Origin: Streptomyces cinerochromogenes
Lineage (GTDB): Bacteria > Actinomycetota > Actinomycetes > Streptomycetales > Streptomycetaceae
NCBI RefSeq assembly: GCF_014648635.1
Contig: NZ_BMRM01000009.1
Coordinates: 124,001 to 188,000, forward strand
Direction: 5' to 3'
Length of the DNA stretch: 64,000 nt
Below are positions 27,384 to 35,519 of the stretch, piece after piece. Numbering within the stretch: the first letter of the stretch is position 1; each line of letters opens with the position of its first letter. The notes beneath the pieces are model-generated. The model saw nothing but the letters and a program-made list of their open reading frames with translations, did no database searches and was not told the DNA's origin. A program made the translations under genes and the position numbers.

Positions 27384-28895
27384 ATGACCGTACGGCGAGT
27401 AATGGGCATCGAGACGGAGTACGGGATCTCCGTCCCCGGCCACCCCAACGCCAATGCCATGCTCACCTCATCCCAGATCGTCAACGCCTACGCGGCGGCG
27501 ATGCACCGGGCCCGCCGGGCTCGCTGGGACTTCGAGGAAGAAAACCCCCTGAGGGACGCACGAGGCTTCGACCTCGCCCGGGAAGCCGCCGACTCCAGCC
27601 AGCTCACCGACGAGGACATCGGCCTCGCCAACGTGATCCTCACCAACGGCGCACGCCTCTACGTCGACCACGCCCACCCCGAATACAGCGCCCCCGAGGT
27701 CACCAACCCCCGCGACGCCGTCCTCTGGGACAAGGCCGGCGAACGCATCATGGCCGAAGCCGCGGAACGAGCCGCACAGCTCCCCGGCGCCCAGCCCATC
27801 CACCTCTACAAGAACAACACCGACAACAAGGGCGCCAGCTACGGCACGCACGAGAACTACCTCATGAAGCGGGAAACCCCCTTCTCCGACATCGTGCGTC
27901 ACCTGACCCCGTTCTTCGTCTCCCGCCAGGTCTTCGCCGGAGCCGGCCGCGTCGGCATCGGCCAGGACGGACACGAACACGGCTTCCAGATCAGCCAGCG
28001 CGCCGACTACTTCGAAGTCGAGGTAGGCCTCGAAACCACCCTCAAGCGCCCCATCATCAACACCCGCGACGAACCCCACGCCGACGCGGAGAAGTACCGC
28101 CGCCTCCACGTGATCATCGGCGACGCCAACCTCTCCGAGATCTCCACGTACCTCAAGCTCGGCACGACCGCCCTCGTCCTCTCCATGATCGAGGACGGCT
28201 TCATCGCCGTGGACCTCGCCGTCGACCAGCCCGTACGCACCCTCCACCAGGTCTCCCACGACCCCTCGCTGAAACGCCTGGTCACCCTGCGCAGCGGCCG
28301 GACCCTCACAGCCGTCCAGCTCCAGATGGAGTACTACGAGCTGTCCCGCAAATACGTCGAAGAACGCTTCGGCGCCGACGCCGACGACCAGACCAAGGAC
28401 GTCCTCAGCCGCTGGGAGGACACCCTCACCCGGCTGGAGAACGACCCCATGAGCCTCGCCGGCGAACTCGACTGGGTCGCCAAACGGGAACTCATGGAGG
28501 GCTACCGCCGCCGCGACGACCTCGACTGGGACGCCGCCCGGCTCCACCTGGTCGACCTCCAGTACGCCGACGTACGCGCCGAGAAGGGCCTCTACAACCG
28601 CCTGGCGGCCCGCGGACGCATGAAGCGCCTGCTGGACGAGTCCGAGGTCGACGAGGCCCGTACGAAGCCGCCGGAGGACACACGCGCCTACTTCCGCGGC
28701 CGCTGCCTGGAGCAGTACGCCGACGACGTCGCGGCCGCGAGCTGGGACTCGGTCATCTTCGACCTCCCGGGCCGGGACTCGTTGCAGCGCGTTCCAACCC
28801 TGGAACCGCTACGCGGAACGCGAAATCACGTCAAGGAGCTGCTGGACCGCTGCCGCACCGCGGAAGACCTGGTCAGGGTGCTGTCCGGCGGCTGA
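27384..28895 (+). CDS. dop: Deamidase of Pup / depupylase Dop
   Basis: 503-residue carboxylate-amine ligase-like enzyme that converts the C-terminal Gln of Pup to Glu and removes Pup from substrates, using ATP as cofactor. Starts with GIETEYGIS at residues 8-16, which carries the Mg-binding acids, and shares NNTD, INTRDEPHADAEKYRR and GD(A)N(L)SE motifs with PafA. It differs from PafA by the extra segment between the conserved blocks (Dop loop, about residues 40-80). ATG with AAGGAGG SD. Confidence 0.96.
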   Translation: MTVRRVMGIETEYGISVPGHPNANAMLTSSQIVNAYAAAMHRARRARWDFEEENPLRDARGFDLAREAADSSQLTDEDIGLANVILTNGARLYVDHAHPEYSAPEVTNPRDAVLWDKAGERIMAEAAERAAQLPGAQPIHLYKNNTDNKGASYGTHENYLMKRETPFSDIVRHLTPFFVSRQVFAGAGRVGIGQDGHEHGFQISQRADYFEVEVGLETTLKRPIINTRDEPHADAEKYRRLHVIIGDANLSEISTYLKLGTTALVLSMIEDGFIAVDLAVDQPVRTLHQVSHDPSLKRLVTLRSGRTLTAVQLQMEYYELSRKYVEERFGADADDQTKDVLSRWEDTLTRLENDPMSLAGELDWVAKRELMEGYRRRDDLDWDAARLHLVDLQYADVRAEKGLYNRLAARGRMKRLLDESEVDEARTKPPEDTRAYFRGRCLEQYADDVAAASWDSVIFDLPGRDSLQRVPTLEPLRGTRNHVKELLDRCRTAEDLVRVLSGG

Positions 28896-28921
28896 GCACG
28901 ATCAGCGGGTACTCGTACCGC

Positions 28922-28956
28922 CCCGGGCGGACAGGGTGGAAACCCCACCGCCCGGG
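28922..28956 (+). terminator. Hairpin after dop
   Basis: CCCGGGC/GCCCGGG outer stem (28922-28928 with 28950-28956) enclosing GGTGG/CCACC. May attenuate or end dop transcription ahead of pup. Confidence 0.6.
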
Positions 28957-29015
28957 AATCATCGAGGTGGCCCCCGCACGTTGTGGAAACTGCGGGGCCG
29001 ATGTCGGACCCGGCC

Positions 29016-29023
29016 TATAGGGT
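29016..29023 (+). promoter_or_regulatory. Candidate pup promoter -10 (TATAGGGT)
   Basis: TATAGGGT lies 45 nt before the pup start and downstream of the dop hairpin; a matching -35 is not clear. It would give pup and the proteasome genes a promoter separate from dop. Confidence 0.4.
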
Positions 29024-29067
29024 CTGATCATCACCGATCGGCAGGCGAACTGAGCGGGGTGAGGGTT

Positions 29068-29286
29068 ATGGCAACCAAGGACACCGGCGGCGGCCAGCAG
29101 AAGGCCACCCGGTCCACCGAAGAGGTCGAGGAGCAGGCGCAGGACGCGCAGGCCTCGGAGGACCTCAAGGAACGGCACGAGAAGCTGAGCGACGACGTGG
29201 ACTCGGTGCTGGACGAGATCGACGACGTACTCGAGGAAAACGCCGAGGATTTCGTGCGGTCCTTCGTGCAAAAAGGCGGACAGTAA
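29068..29286 (+). CDS. pup: Prokaryotic ubiquitin-like protein Pup (GGQ form)
   Basis: 72-residue intrinsically disordered tag, Glu/Asp/Gln-rich, ending in GGQ. The terminal Gln must be deamidated by Dop before PafA can attach it through an isopeptide bond to substrate lysines. The helical ARC-binding part (about residues 33-60, SEDLKERHEKLSDDVDSVLD) is present. Confidence 0.96.
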   Translation: MATKDTGGGQQKATRSTEEVEEQAQDAQASEDLKERHEKLSDDVDSVLDEIDDVLEENAEDFVRSFVQKGGQ

Positions 29287-29335
29287 AGGCGACATGGTCG
29301 CCTTGCCTTCGAAATGAAGGACGCGGGGGAGTCGG

Positions 29336-29941
29336 GTGGTTGAGGAGCCGAACGCGAAGGAATGCAGGAAGTGCGGGCGTGAGCTGCCTCTCGCCTCCTT
29401 CGCCAAGGACAGGAACCGGCGTGACGGCCTCCAGGTGCACTGCCGGGAGTGCGTGGCGGAGTACAGCGCCGCGCACTACCGGCGCCGCCGGGAGGCCATG
29501 GGGAAGCCGGTCCGGGAGAAGGCGGACGTCCCGGCCGGGTACAAGCTCTGCCGCACGTGCGGCGAGGTCAAACCGCACGGCGAATGGCATCGCAACGCGT
29601 CGGCTTCCGACGGGCTGTCGACGCGCTGCAAGGCGTGCCGGGCGGCGCTCGGGCGGGAGGACCACCTGAGGCGCACGTACGGCCTCACCCGAGCCGGGTG
29701 TGACGCGTTGATCGCCTCTCAAGGGGGCGTCTGTTGTATCTGTCTGAGCGCTGTGCCGGCACATGTGGATCACTGCCATGAGACGGGTAGGGTCCGTGGC
29801 GTACTGTGCTTCAGCTGCAACGCCGCACTGGGGCAGTTCAAGGATCAGCCCGAGGTCATCAGGCGGGCTGCTGCTTACGTGGAAGGAAACTTGTGGAAGC
29901 CAACTCTCGTGGCACCGGGCGTCTACCAGCTGCCTTCCTGA
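29336..29941 (+). CDS. Recombination endonuclease VII-like HNH protein in proteasome operon
   Basis: 201-residue protein with three zinc modules. Residues 9-40 and 70-103 are two CxxC...CxxC ribbons of similar sequence (CRKCGRELP / CRTCGEVKP). Residues about 128-165 form an endonuclease VII-type HNH site: CCIC, HVDHCHETG, LCFSCNAALG. Such proteins are common in actinophages and Streptomyces; T4 endo VII resolves DNA junctions. GTG start with GGGGGAG SD. Its last 49 bp overlap the prcB start, which implies translational coupling. Base composition, notably near the 3' end, is less GC-rich than neighbours. Catalysis and any proteasome role are untested. Confidence 0.82.
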   Translation: MVEEPNAKECRKCGRELPLASFAKDRNRRDGLQVHCRECVAEYSAAHYRRRREAMGKPVREKADVPAGYKLCRTCGEVKPHGEWHRNASASDGLSTRCKACRAALGREDHLRRTYGLTRAGCDALIASQGGVCCICLSAVPAHVDHCHETGRVRGVLCFSCNAALGQFKDQPEVIRRAAAYVEGNLWKPTLVAPGVYQLPS

Positions 29942-30738
29942 CGCCAGGGTCCTCCTCCTTCATGGACTTCCTCGCCGAGCACCAGCCGGAGCTGCTGCCC
30001 GGCAACCGGCAGCTGCCGCCCACGCAGGGTGTGATCGAGGCACCCCACGGGACGACGATCGTCGCCGTGACGTTCCCGGGTGGCGTGGTGCTCGCCGGTG
30101 ACCGCAGGGCGACGATGGGGAACGTCATCGCCCAGCGGGACATCGAGAAGGTCTTCCCGGCGGACGAGTACTCGGCGGTGGGTATCGCCGGTACCGCCGG
30201 TCTCGCCGTGGAGATGGTGAAGCTCTTCCAGCTGGAGCTGGAGCACTTCGAGAAGGTCGAGGGTGCGCAGCTGTCGCTGGAGGGCAAGGCGAACCGGCTG
30301 TCGACGATGATCCGTTCCAACCTCGGCATGGCCATGCAGGGCCTGGCCGTGGTGCCTCTGTTCGCGGGGTACGACGTGGACCGTGAGCGGGGGCGGATCT
30401 TCTCGTACGACGTCACGGGCGGGCGTTCGGAGGAGCACAACTACGCGGCGACGGGTTCCGGCTCGATCTTCGCGCGGGGTGCGATGAAGAAGCTGTTCCG
30501 TGACGACCTGACCGAGGAGCAGGCGGCCACGCTGGTGGTGCAGGCTCTGTATGACGCGGCTGACGACGACTCGGCGACCGGTGGTCCCGATGTCGCCCGC
30601 CGGATCTACCCGATCATCACGGTGATCACCGAGGACGGTTTCCGCCGGCTCACGGAGGACGAGGCGTCGGAGTTGTCCCGTGCGGTGCTCCAGAAGCGTC
30701 TGGAGGAGCCGGACGGTCCGAAGGCCGCGCTGCTCTGA
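29893..30738 (+). CDS. prcB: 20S proteasome beta subunit PrcB
   Basis: 281-residue Ntn-hydrolase precursor. A 53-residue propeptide ends APHG and is removed to expose catalytic Thr54 (TTIVAVTFPGG); conserved DRRAT and SGS motifs follow. Seven beta subunits form each inner ring of the 20S core. The GTG start at 29893 (AAGGA SD) lies inside the preceding HNH gene; it is supported by the known propeptide start and length in Streptomyces. Confidence 0.95.
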   Translation: MEANSRGTGRLPAAFLTPGSSSFMDFLAEHQPELLPGNRQLPPTQGVIEAPHGTTIVAVTFPGGVVLAGDRRATMGNVIAQRDIEKVFPADEYSAVGIAGTAGLAVEMVKLFQLELEHFEKVEGAQLSLEGKANRLSTMIRSNLGMAMQGLAVVPLFAGYDVDRERGRIFSYDVTGGRSEEHNYAATGSGSIFARGAMKKLFRDDLTEEQAATLVVQALYDAADDDSATGGPDVARRIYPIITVITEDGFRRLTEDEASELSRAVLQKRLEEPDGPKAALL

Positions 30739-30799
30739 GTGCGGGCCCGGTTCTTTTCAAGGTGATCCAGTGACCATGACAGAAAGGGACGGATAACCG

Positions 30800-31552
30800 G
30801 TGTCGACGCCGTTCTATGTCTCACCTCAGCAGGCGATGGCGGACCGGGCGGAGTATGCCCGGAAGGGCATCGCCCGTGGCCGCAGCCTGGTCGTGCTGCA
30901 GTATGCCGACGGCATTGTGTTCGTCGGCGAGAACCCGTCCCGTGCGCTGCACAAGTTCAGCGAGATCTATGACCGGATCGGCTTCGCGGCGGCCGGCAAG
31001 TACAACGAGTACGAGAATCTGCGGATCGGTGGTGTGCGCTACGCCGACCTGCGGGGTTACACCTATGACCGGGACGATGTGACGGCCCGGGGTCTGGCGA
31101 ACGTGTACGCGCAGACGCTGGGCACGATCTTCTCCTCGGCGGCCGAGAAGCCGTACGAGGTGGAGCTGGTGGTCGCCGAGGTGGGGGAGACCCCGGAGGG
31201 TGACCAGATCTACCGGCTGCCGCATGACGGGTCGATCGTGGATGAGCACGGTTCGGTCGCGGTGGGTGGTAACGCCGAGCAGATCAGCAGCTTCCTGGAT
31301 CAGCGTCATCGTGACGGGATGTCGTTGGCGGAGGCGTTGAAGCTGGCGGTGCAGGCGCTGTCGCGGGACACCAACGGCAGTGAGCGGGAGATTCCGGCGG
31401 AGCGCCTGGAGGTGGCGGTGCTGGATCGTACGCGGCCGCAGAAGCGCAAGTTCAAGCGGATCGTGGGGCGTCAGCTGGCGCGTCTGCTGGCGGCGGACGG
31501 TGCGGGCACGGAGGCGGAGACCTCGGAGGAGGGCGGTTCCGAGGAGGAGTGA
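30800..31552 (+). CDS. prcA: 20S proteasome alpha subunit PrcA
   Basis: 250-residue outer-ring subunit that gates the core and binds the ARC tail. The N-terminal YVSPQQAMADRAEYARKGIA gate helix and Ntn fold are recognisable, with an acidic C-terminal tail. GTG start, 61 bp after prcB. No strong terminator hairpin follows before the convergent LacI gene. Confidence 0.95.
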   Translation: MSTPFYVSPQQAMADRAEYARKGIARGRSLVVLQYADGIVFVGENPSRALHKFSEIYDRIGFAAAGKYNEYENLRIGGVRYADLRGYTYDRDDVTARGLANVYAQTLGTIFSSAAEKPYEVELVVAEVGETPEGDQIYRLPHDGSIVDEHGSVAVGGNAEQISSFLDQRHRDGMSLAEALKLAVQALSRDTNGSEREIPAERLEVAVLDRTRPQKRKFKRIVGRQLARLLAADGAGTEAETSEEGGSEEE

Positions 31553-31609
31553 TCCTTCTCGCTCAGGTGTGCGAGTGCCCCGGCCGGTGATCCGGTCGGG
31601 GCACTCGGC

Positions 31610-32629
31610 TTATCCGGCGGTGCGCGGGGGTGCTGTGGAGCCTCGTACGACGAGGTGGACGGGGATGTCGCCGCCCTCCGGTTCGCGGCCGTCCAGGACG
31701 GCGAGGAGGGCTTGCATGCCGCGTTCTCCGAAGGTCTCGGCGTCGAGTCGCACGGTCGTCAGTTCGGGGTCGATGGCGGTGGCGAGGGCGAGGTCGTCGA
31801 GGCCGGTGACGGAGATGTCGTCGGGGATGCGCAGGCCGAGGCGGCGGAGGGCCTTGTAGGCGCCGGCGGCGAGTTTGTCGTCGTCGCAGACGATGGCCGT
31901 GGGGCGGGGGCCGGGGGCGGTGAGGGCGGTTTCGGTGGCGGTGCGGGCGCCGTCGATGGAGATGGGGGCGCGGGCGGTGCGGATCTCGGTGCCGGGGACG
32001 GTGGCCATGCGTGCGGCGAGTTCTCTGGCGCGGATGTCGAAGGTCCAGGAGGGTACGTCGGCGGCGAGGTGGAGGATGCGGCGGTGGCCGAGGCCGAGGA
32101 GGTGGTCGGTGACCTGGCGTATGCCGTCGGTGATGTCGAGGTTGACGGTGGCGGCGCCGAGGCTGCCGGCGGGGTCGCTGTCGAGCATGACGAGGGGGAG
32201 CTGGTCGCCGCGGATGGCGGTGAGGGCGTCGGCGGCCATGGAGGAGGCGATGACGCCGTCGAGGGCGGCCTGGGCGGAGGCGAAGGGGTTGCGGGCGGGG
32301 CCGATGCCTTCGGGGGAGGGGTAGAGGACGACGCCGAAGCCGTGTCGGGCGGCGATGCGTGCGGCGCCGGTGTAGACGCCGGCGAAGAACTCGGTGGTGA
32401 GGGCGGGGACGACGAGGAGGACGGTGCGGGTGTGGCCGAGGCGGAGGTTGCGGGCGGCGAGGTTGGGCCGGTAGCCGAGTTCGCGGGCGGCTTCGCGGAC
32501 GCGTTCGGCGGTGGTCTCGGAGACCCGGCCGCGCCATTTGTCGCCGAGGACGAGGGAGACGGCGGCTTGGGAGACGCCTGCTGCGTGGGCGACGTCCCGG
32601 CTGGTCGGGCGGGTGTTGCTGCGGGCCAC
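31610..32629 (-). CDS. LacI-family transcriptional regulator
   Basis: 339-residue repressor: N-terminal LacI HTH (TSRDVAHAAGVSQAAVSLVL, residues about 8-27, with hinge helix near 55-60) and a periplasmic-binding-protein-like ligand domain. GTG start at 32629 has GGGAG nearby; a 13-residue longer start (ATG 32668) lacks an SD. Divergent from an MFS transporter gene, which it probably controls through repeats in the 116-bp gap. Ligand unknown; it is inserted between prcA and pafA. Confidence 0.9.
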   Translation of the reverse strand: MARSNTRPTSRDVAHAAGVSQAAVSLVLGDKWRGRVSETTAERVREAARELGYRPNLAARNLRLGHTRTVLLVVPALTTEFFAGVYTGAARIAARHGFGVVLYPSPEGIGPARNPFASAQAALDGVIASSMAADALTAIRGDQLPLVMLDSDPAGSLGAATVNLDITDGIRQVTDHLLGLGHRRILHLAADVPSWTFDIRARELAARMATVPGTEIRTARAPISIDGARTATETALTAPGPRPTAIVCDDDKLAAGAYKALRRLGLRIPDDISVTGLDDLALATAIDPELTTVRLDAETFGERGMQALLAVLDGREPEGGDIPVHLVVRGSTAPPRTAG

Positions 32630-32670
32630 GACTCTCTCCCGGTCGTCTGGACGTGTGACAGCGCACATGG

Positions 32671-32699
32671 TACGTATGAAGAGGGACGTTATACGTAAC
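32671..32699. promoter_or_regulatory. Candidate LacI operator pair between lacI-type and MFS genes
   Basis: Two TACGTA palindromes (32671-32676 and 32692-32697) are spaced 21 bp, two helical turns; the second is embedded in GTTATACGTAAC (32688-32699) with GTTA/TAAC arms. This AT-rich patch stands out from its GC-rich surroundings and lies between divergent starts. Confidence 0.5.
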
Positions 32700-32745
32700 A
32701 CTTCGGGCCGTCGCGGCGTCCCGGGCGAGGCACGGGAGGCTGGAC

Positions 32746-34005
32746 ATGGCGGCGGGGTACCTGGAGATCCTGCGGGCGAGGCACGCCCTGCGGCTGCTGA
32801 CGGGGACCCTGGTGGGCCGGTTGCCCAACGCGACGGCCGCGATCGCCCTGGTGCTGTTCGTGCGGGCCGAGGGCGGAACGTACAGCCTGGCGGGCGCTCT
32901 CGCGGCCGTGTACGGCGTGGCGAACGCGGTGGGCCAGCCGGTGCTGGGCCGGCTGGTGGACCTGTACGGCCAGCCGCGGGTCCAGCTGCCCGCCGCCGTG
33001 GTCGCGGCGCTGGCGATGACGCTGTTCGCGTTCTGCGGCACGGATCCGCTGCCGCTGGCCTATGCCGCGGTGGGGGTGGCCGGGCTGTTCACGCCGCCGC
33101 TGGAGGGCGGTCTGCGGGCGCTGTGGCCGTCGGTGCTGGCCCGGGAGGAGCAGGTGCACACGGCGTACGCCATGGACGCGATCGCGCAGGAGGTGATGTT
33201 CACCGTCGGCCCGCTGCTGGTGACGCTGTGCGTGTCGGTGTGGGACGAGCGCGCGGCCCTGCTGGTGCTGAACCTGCTGGGTGTGCTGGGGGCGCTGTCG
33301 GTGGTGGTGTCGCCGCCGTCGCGTGCGTGGCGGTCGGCGCCGCGGGAGGCGCACTGGCTGGGGGCGCTGCGTTCGCCGGGGCTGCTGGCGCTGCTGGCGG
33401 CGTTCCTGTTCGTGGGGATCGCGCTGGGTTCCATCACGGTGGCGTCGGTGTCGTACGCCGACGGGCACGGCGGTGACGCGGTGTACGGGTGGCTGATGGC
33501 GGGGCTGGGGCTCGGGGCGCTGGCCGGTGGCACGGTCTACGGTGCGCGGCAGTGGGCCGGTGCTCCGGAGCGGCGACTGAGGGTGCTGACGGCTCTTCTG
33601 GCGGTGTGTTACCTGCCGCTGATGCTGATGCCGGGTGCTGTGGCCATGGTGCTGCTGAGTGTGGTCTCGGGGGTGTTCCTGGCGCCGTGCATCGCCTGTG
33701 CGTTCATCATCGTGGACCGGCACGCGCCGAGCGGGACGGTCACGGAGGCGTTCTCCTGGCTGGTGACGACGTTCACGGTGGGTGCGTCGGTGGGAACGGG
33801 CCTGGCGGGGCCGGTGGTCCAGGCCGGTGGCGCGCTGTGGGGTTTCGCGCTGCCGGGTGCGGCGGGGGCGGTGTCGCTGCTGGTCCTGCTGGCCACCGGA
33901 CGGGTCCTCGCAGCTCCCGCGCGGGGCGGGGTTGTTGCGGCTTCATCGGAAAATGATCCAAATCGTGCCGTCGAACCCCGTTTCAGCTCGGGGGATCGGG
34001 CGTAA
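32746..34005 (+). CDS. Major facilitator superfamily transporter
   Basis: 419-residue inner-membrane transporter with about 12 hydrophobic helices in two six-helix halves; GRLVDLYGQPRVQ after TM2 is the loop 2-3 motif (motif A-like GxLaDrxGrk). Resembles drug/sugar efflux-type MFS proteins. Its stop is 9 nt before the pafA ATG, so read-through into pafA is possible. Substrate unknown; likely controlled by the divergent LacI regulator. Confidence 0.9.
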   Translation: MAAGYLEILRARHALRLLTGTLVGRLPNATAAIALVLFVRAEGGTYSLAGALAAVYGVANAVGQPVLGRLVDLYGQPRVQLPAAVVAALAMTLFAFCGTDPLPLAYAAVGVAGLFTPPLEGGLRALWPSVLAREEQVHTAYAMDAIAQEVMFTVGPLLVTLCVSVWDERAALLVLNLLGVLGALSVVVSPPSRAWRSAPREAHWLGALRSPGLLALLAAFLFVGIALGSITVASVSYADGHGGDAVYGWLMAGLGLGALAGGTVYGARQWAGAPERRLRVLTALLAVCYLPLMLMPGAVAMVLLSVVSGVFLAPCIACAFIIVDRHAPSGTVTEAFSWLVTTFTVGASVGTGLAGPVVQAGGALWGFALPGAAGAVSLLVLLATGRVLAAPARGGVVAASSENDPNRAVEPRFSSGDRA

Positions 34006-34008
34006 TGT
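33981..34008 (+). promoter_or_regulatory. Candidate leaderless pafA promoter
   Basis: TTTCAG (33981-33986), 16-nt spacer, TAATGT (34003-34008), then 6 nt to the pafA ATG. This would let pafA be expressed independently of the MFS gene. Confidence 0.4.
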
Positions 34009-34014
34009 TCCCTC

Positions 34015-35376
34015 ATGGACCGCCGCATTTTCGGGCTGGAGAACGAGTACGGCGTCACGTGCACGTTCAGGGGACAGCGCCGCCTGTCTCCTGACGAGGT
34101 GGCGCGGTACCTCTTCCGCCGTGTCGTGTCATGGGGCCGCAGCAGCAATGTCTTTCTGCGGAACGGCGCCCGGCTGTATCTCGACGTGGGCTCACATCCG
34201 GAATACGCGACACCCGAGTGTGACAACGTGACCGAACTGGTCACCCACGACAAGGCCGGCGAGCGCATTCTCGAAGGACTCCTGGTGGACGCGGAACGAC
34301 GCCTGCACGAGGAGGGAATCGCAGGCGACGTCTACCTCTTCAAGAACAACACCGACTCGGCGGGCAACTCCTACGGCTGCCACGAGAACTACCTGGTGGC
34401 GCGGCACGGGGAGTTCTCCCGGCTCGCGGACATCCTCATCCCCTTCCTGGTCACCCGGCAGCTGTTGTGCGGTGCCGGCAAGGTGCTGCAGACTCCGCGC
34501 GGTGCCGTGTACTGCGTGAGCCAGCGCGCGGAGCACATCTGGGAGGGCGTCTCCTCGGCGACGACGCGTTCCCGGCCGATCATCAACACCCGTGACGAGC
34601 CGCACGCGGACGCGGAGCGGTACCGCCGGCTGCACGTGATCGTCGGTGACTCGAACATGTCGGAGACGACGATGCTGCTCAAGGTCGGTGCCACCGACCT
34701 GGTGCTGCGCATGATCGAGGCGGGGACGGTGATGCGTGACCTGACGCTGGAGAACCCGATCCGGGCGATCCGCGAGGTCAGCCACGACATCACGGGCCGG
34801 CGCAAGGTGCGGCTGGCCAGTGGCCGGGAGGCCTCGGCGCTGGAGGTGCAGCGCGAGTACTTCGACAAGGCGCTGGACTTCTGCGACCGGCGGGGTATCC
34901 GCACCGGCACGGTCGCGCAGGTGCTGGAGCTGTGGGGCCGCACGCTGGAGGCGATCGAGAGCGAGGAACTGGACCGCATCGAGACCGAGATCGACTGGGT
35001 CATGAAGTACAAGCTCATCGAGCGGTACCGGGCCAAGCACAACATGACGATGTCGCATCCGCGGGTCGCTCAGATAGACCTCGCCTATCACGACATCCAC
35101 CGTCGTCGTGGCCTGTACTACCTGCTGGAGAAGAAGGGGCAGGCGGCCCGGATCTGCAACGACTTGAAGATCTTCGAGGGCAAGTCGGTTCCGCCGCAGA
35201 CCACTCGGGCCCGGTTGCGCGGCGACTTCATCCGGCGGGCGCAGGAGCAGCGCAGGGACTTCACGGTCGACTGGGTGCACCTGAAGCTCAACGACCAGGC
35301 GCAGCGCACCGTGTTGTGCAAGGACCCGTTCCGTTCGGTGGACGACCGGGTGGAGAAGCTGATCGCCGGTATGTAG
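34015..35376 (+). CDS. pafA: Pup ligase PafA
   Basis: 453-residue ATP-dependent ligase joining deamidated Pup to lysines of target proteins; glutamine-synthetase-like fold. Starts RRIFGLENEYGVT with the Mg-binding acids (FGLENEYG, about residues 4-11). It shares NNTDSAGNSYGCHENYL and INTRDEPHADAERYRR with Dop but lacks the Dop loop. Followed by a terminator hairpin. Confidence 0.96.
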   Translation: MDRRIFGLENEYGVTCTFRGQRRLSPDEVARYLFRRVVSWGRSSNVFLRNGARLYLDVGSHPEYATPECDNVTELVTHDKAGERILEGLLVDAERRLHEEGIAGDVYLFKNNTDSAGNSYGCHENYLVARHGEFSRLADILIPFLVTRQLLCGAGKVLQTPRGAVYCVSQRAEHIWEGVSSATTRSRPIINTRDEPHADAERYRRLHVIVGDSNMSETTMLLKVGATDLVLRMIEAGTVMRDLTLENPIRAIREVSHDITGRRKVRLASGREASALEVQREYFDKALDFCDRRGIRTGTVAQVLELWGRTLEAIESEELDRIETEIDWVMKYKLIERYRAKHNMTMSHPRVAQIDLAYHDIHRRRGLYYLLEKKGQAARICNDLKIFEGKSVPPQTTRARLRGDFIRRAQEQRRDFTVDWVHLKLNDQAQRTVLCKDPFRSVDDRVEKLIAGM

Positions 35377-35428
35377 GGCCGGTCGGGGAGTCGGGCGTCG
35401 GTGCCGCGCAGGTGCCGGAACGCCACAC

Positions 35429-35457
35429 GGGCGCCGTACGTTTCCCGTACGGCGCCC
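35429..35457 (+). terminator. pafA terminator hairpin
   Basis: 12-bp perfect stem (35429-35440 with 35446-35457), 5-nt loop, 53 bp after the pafA stop. Confidence 0.85.
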
Positions 35458-35519
35458 TTCTCAGGTCGTAGAGTTGCGCGCACTCCATCCGAAAGACCGA
35501 CCGATTACGAGGCTCTTCC

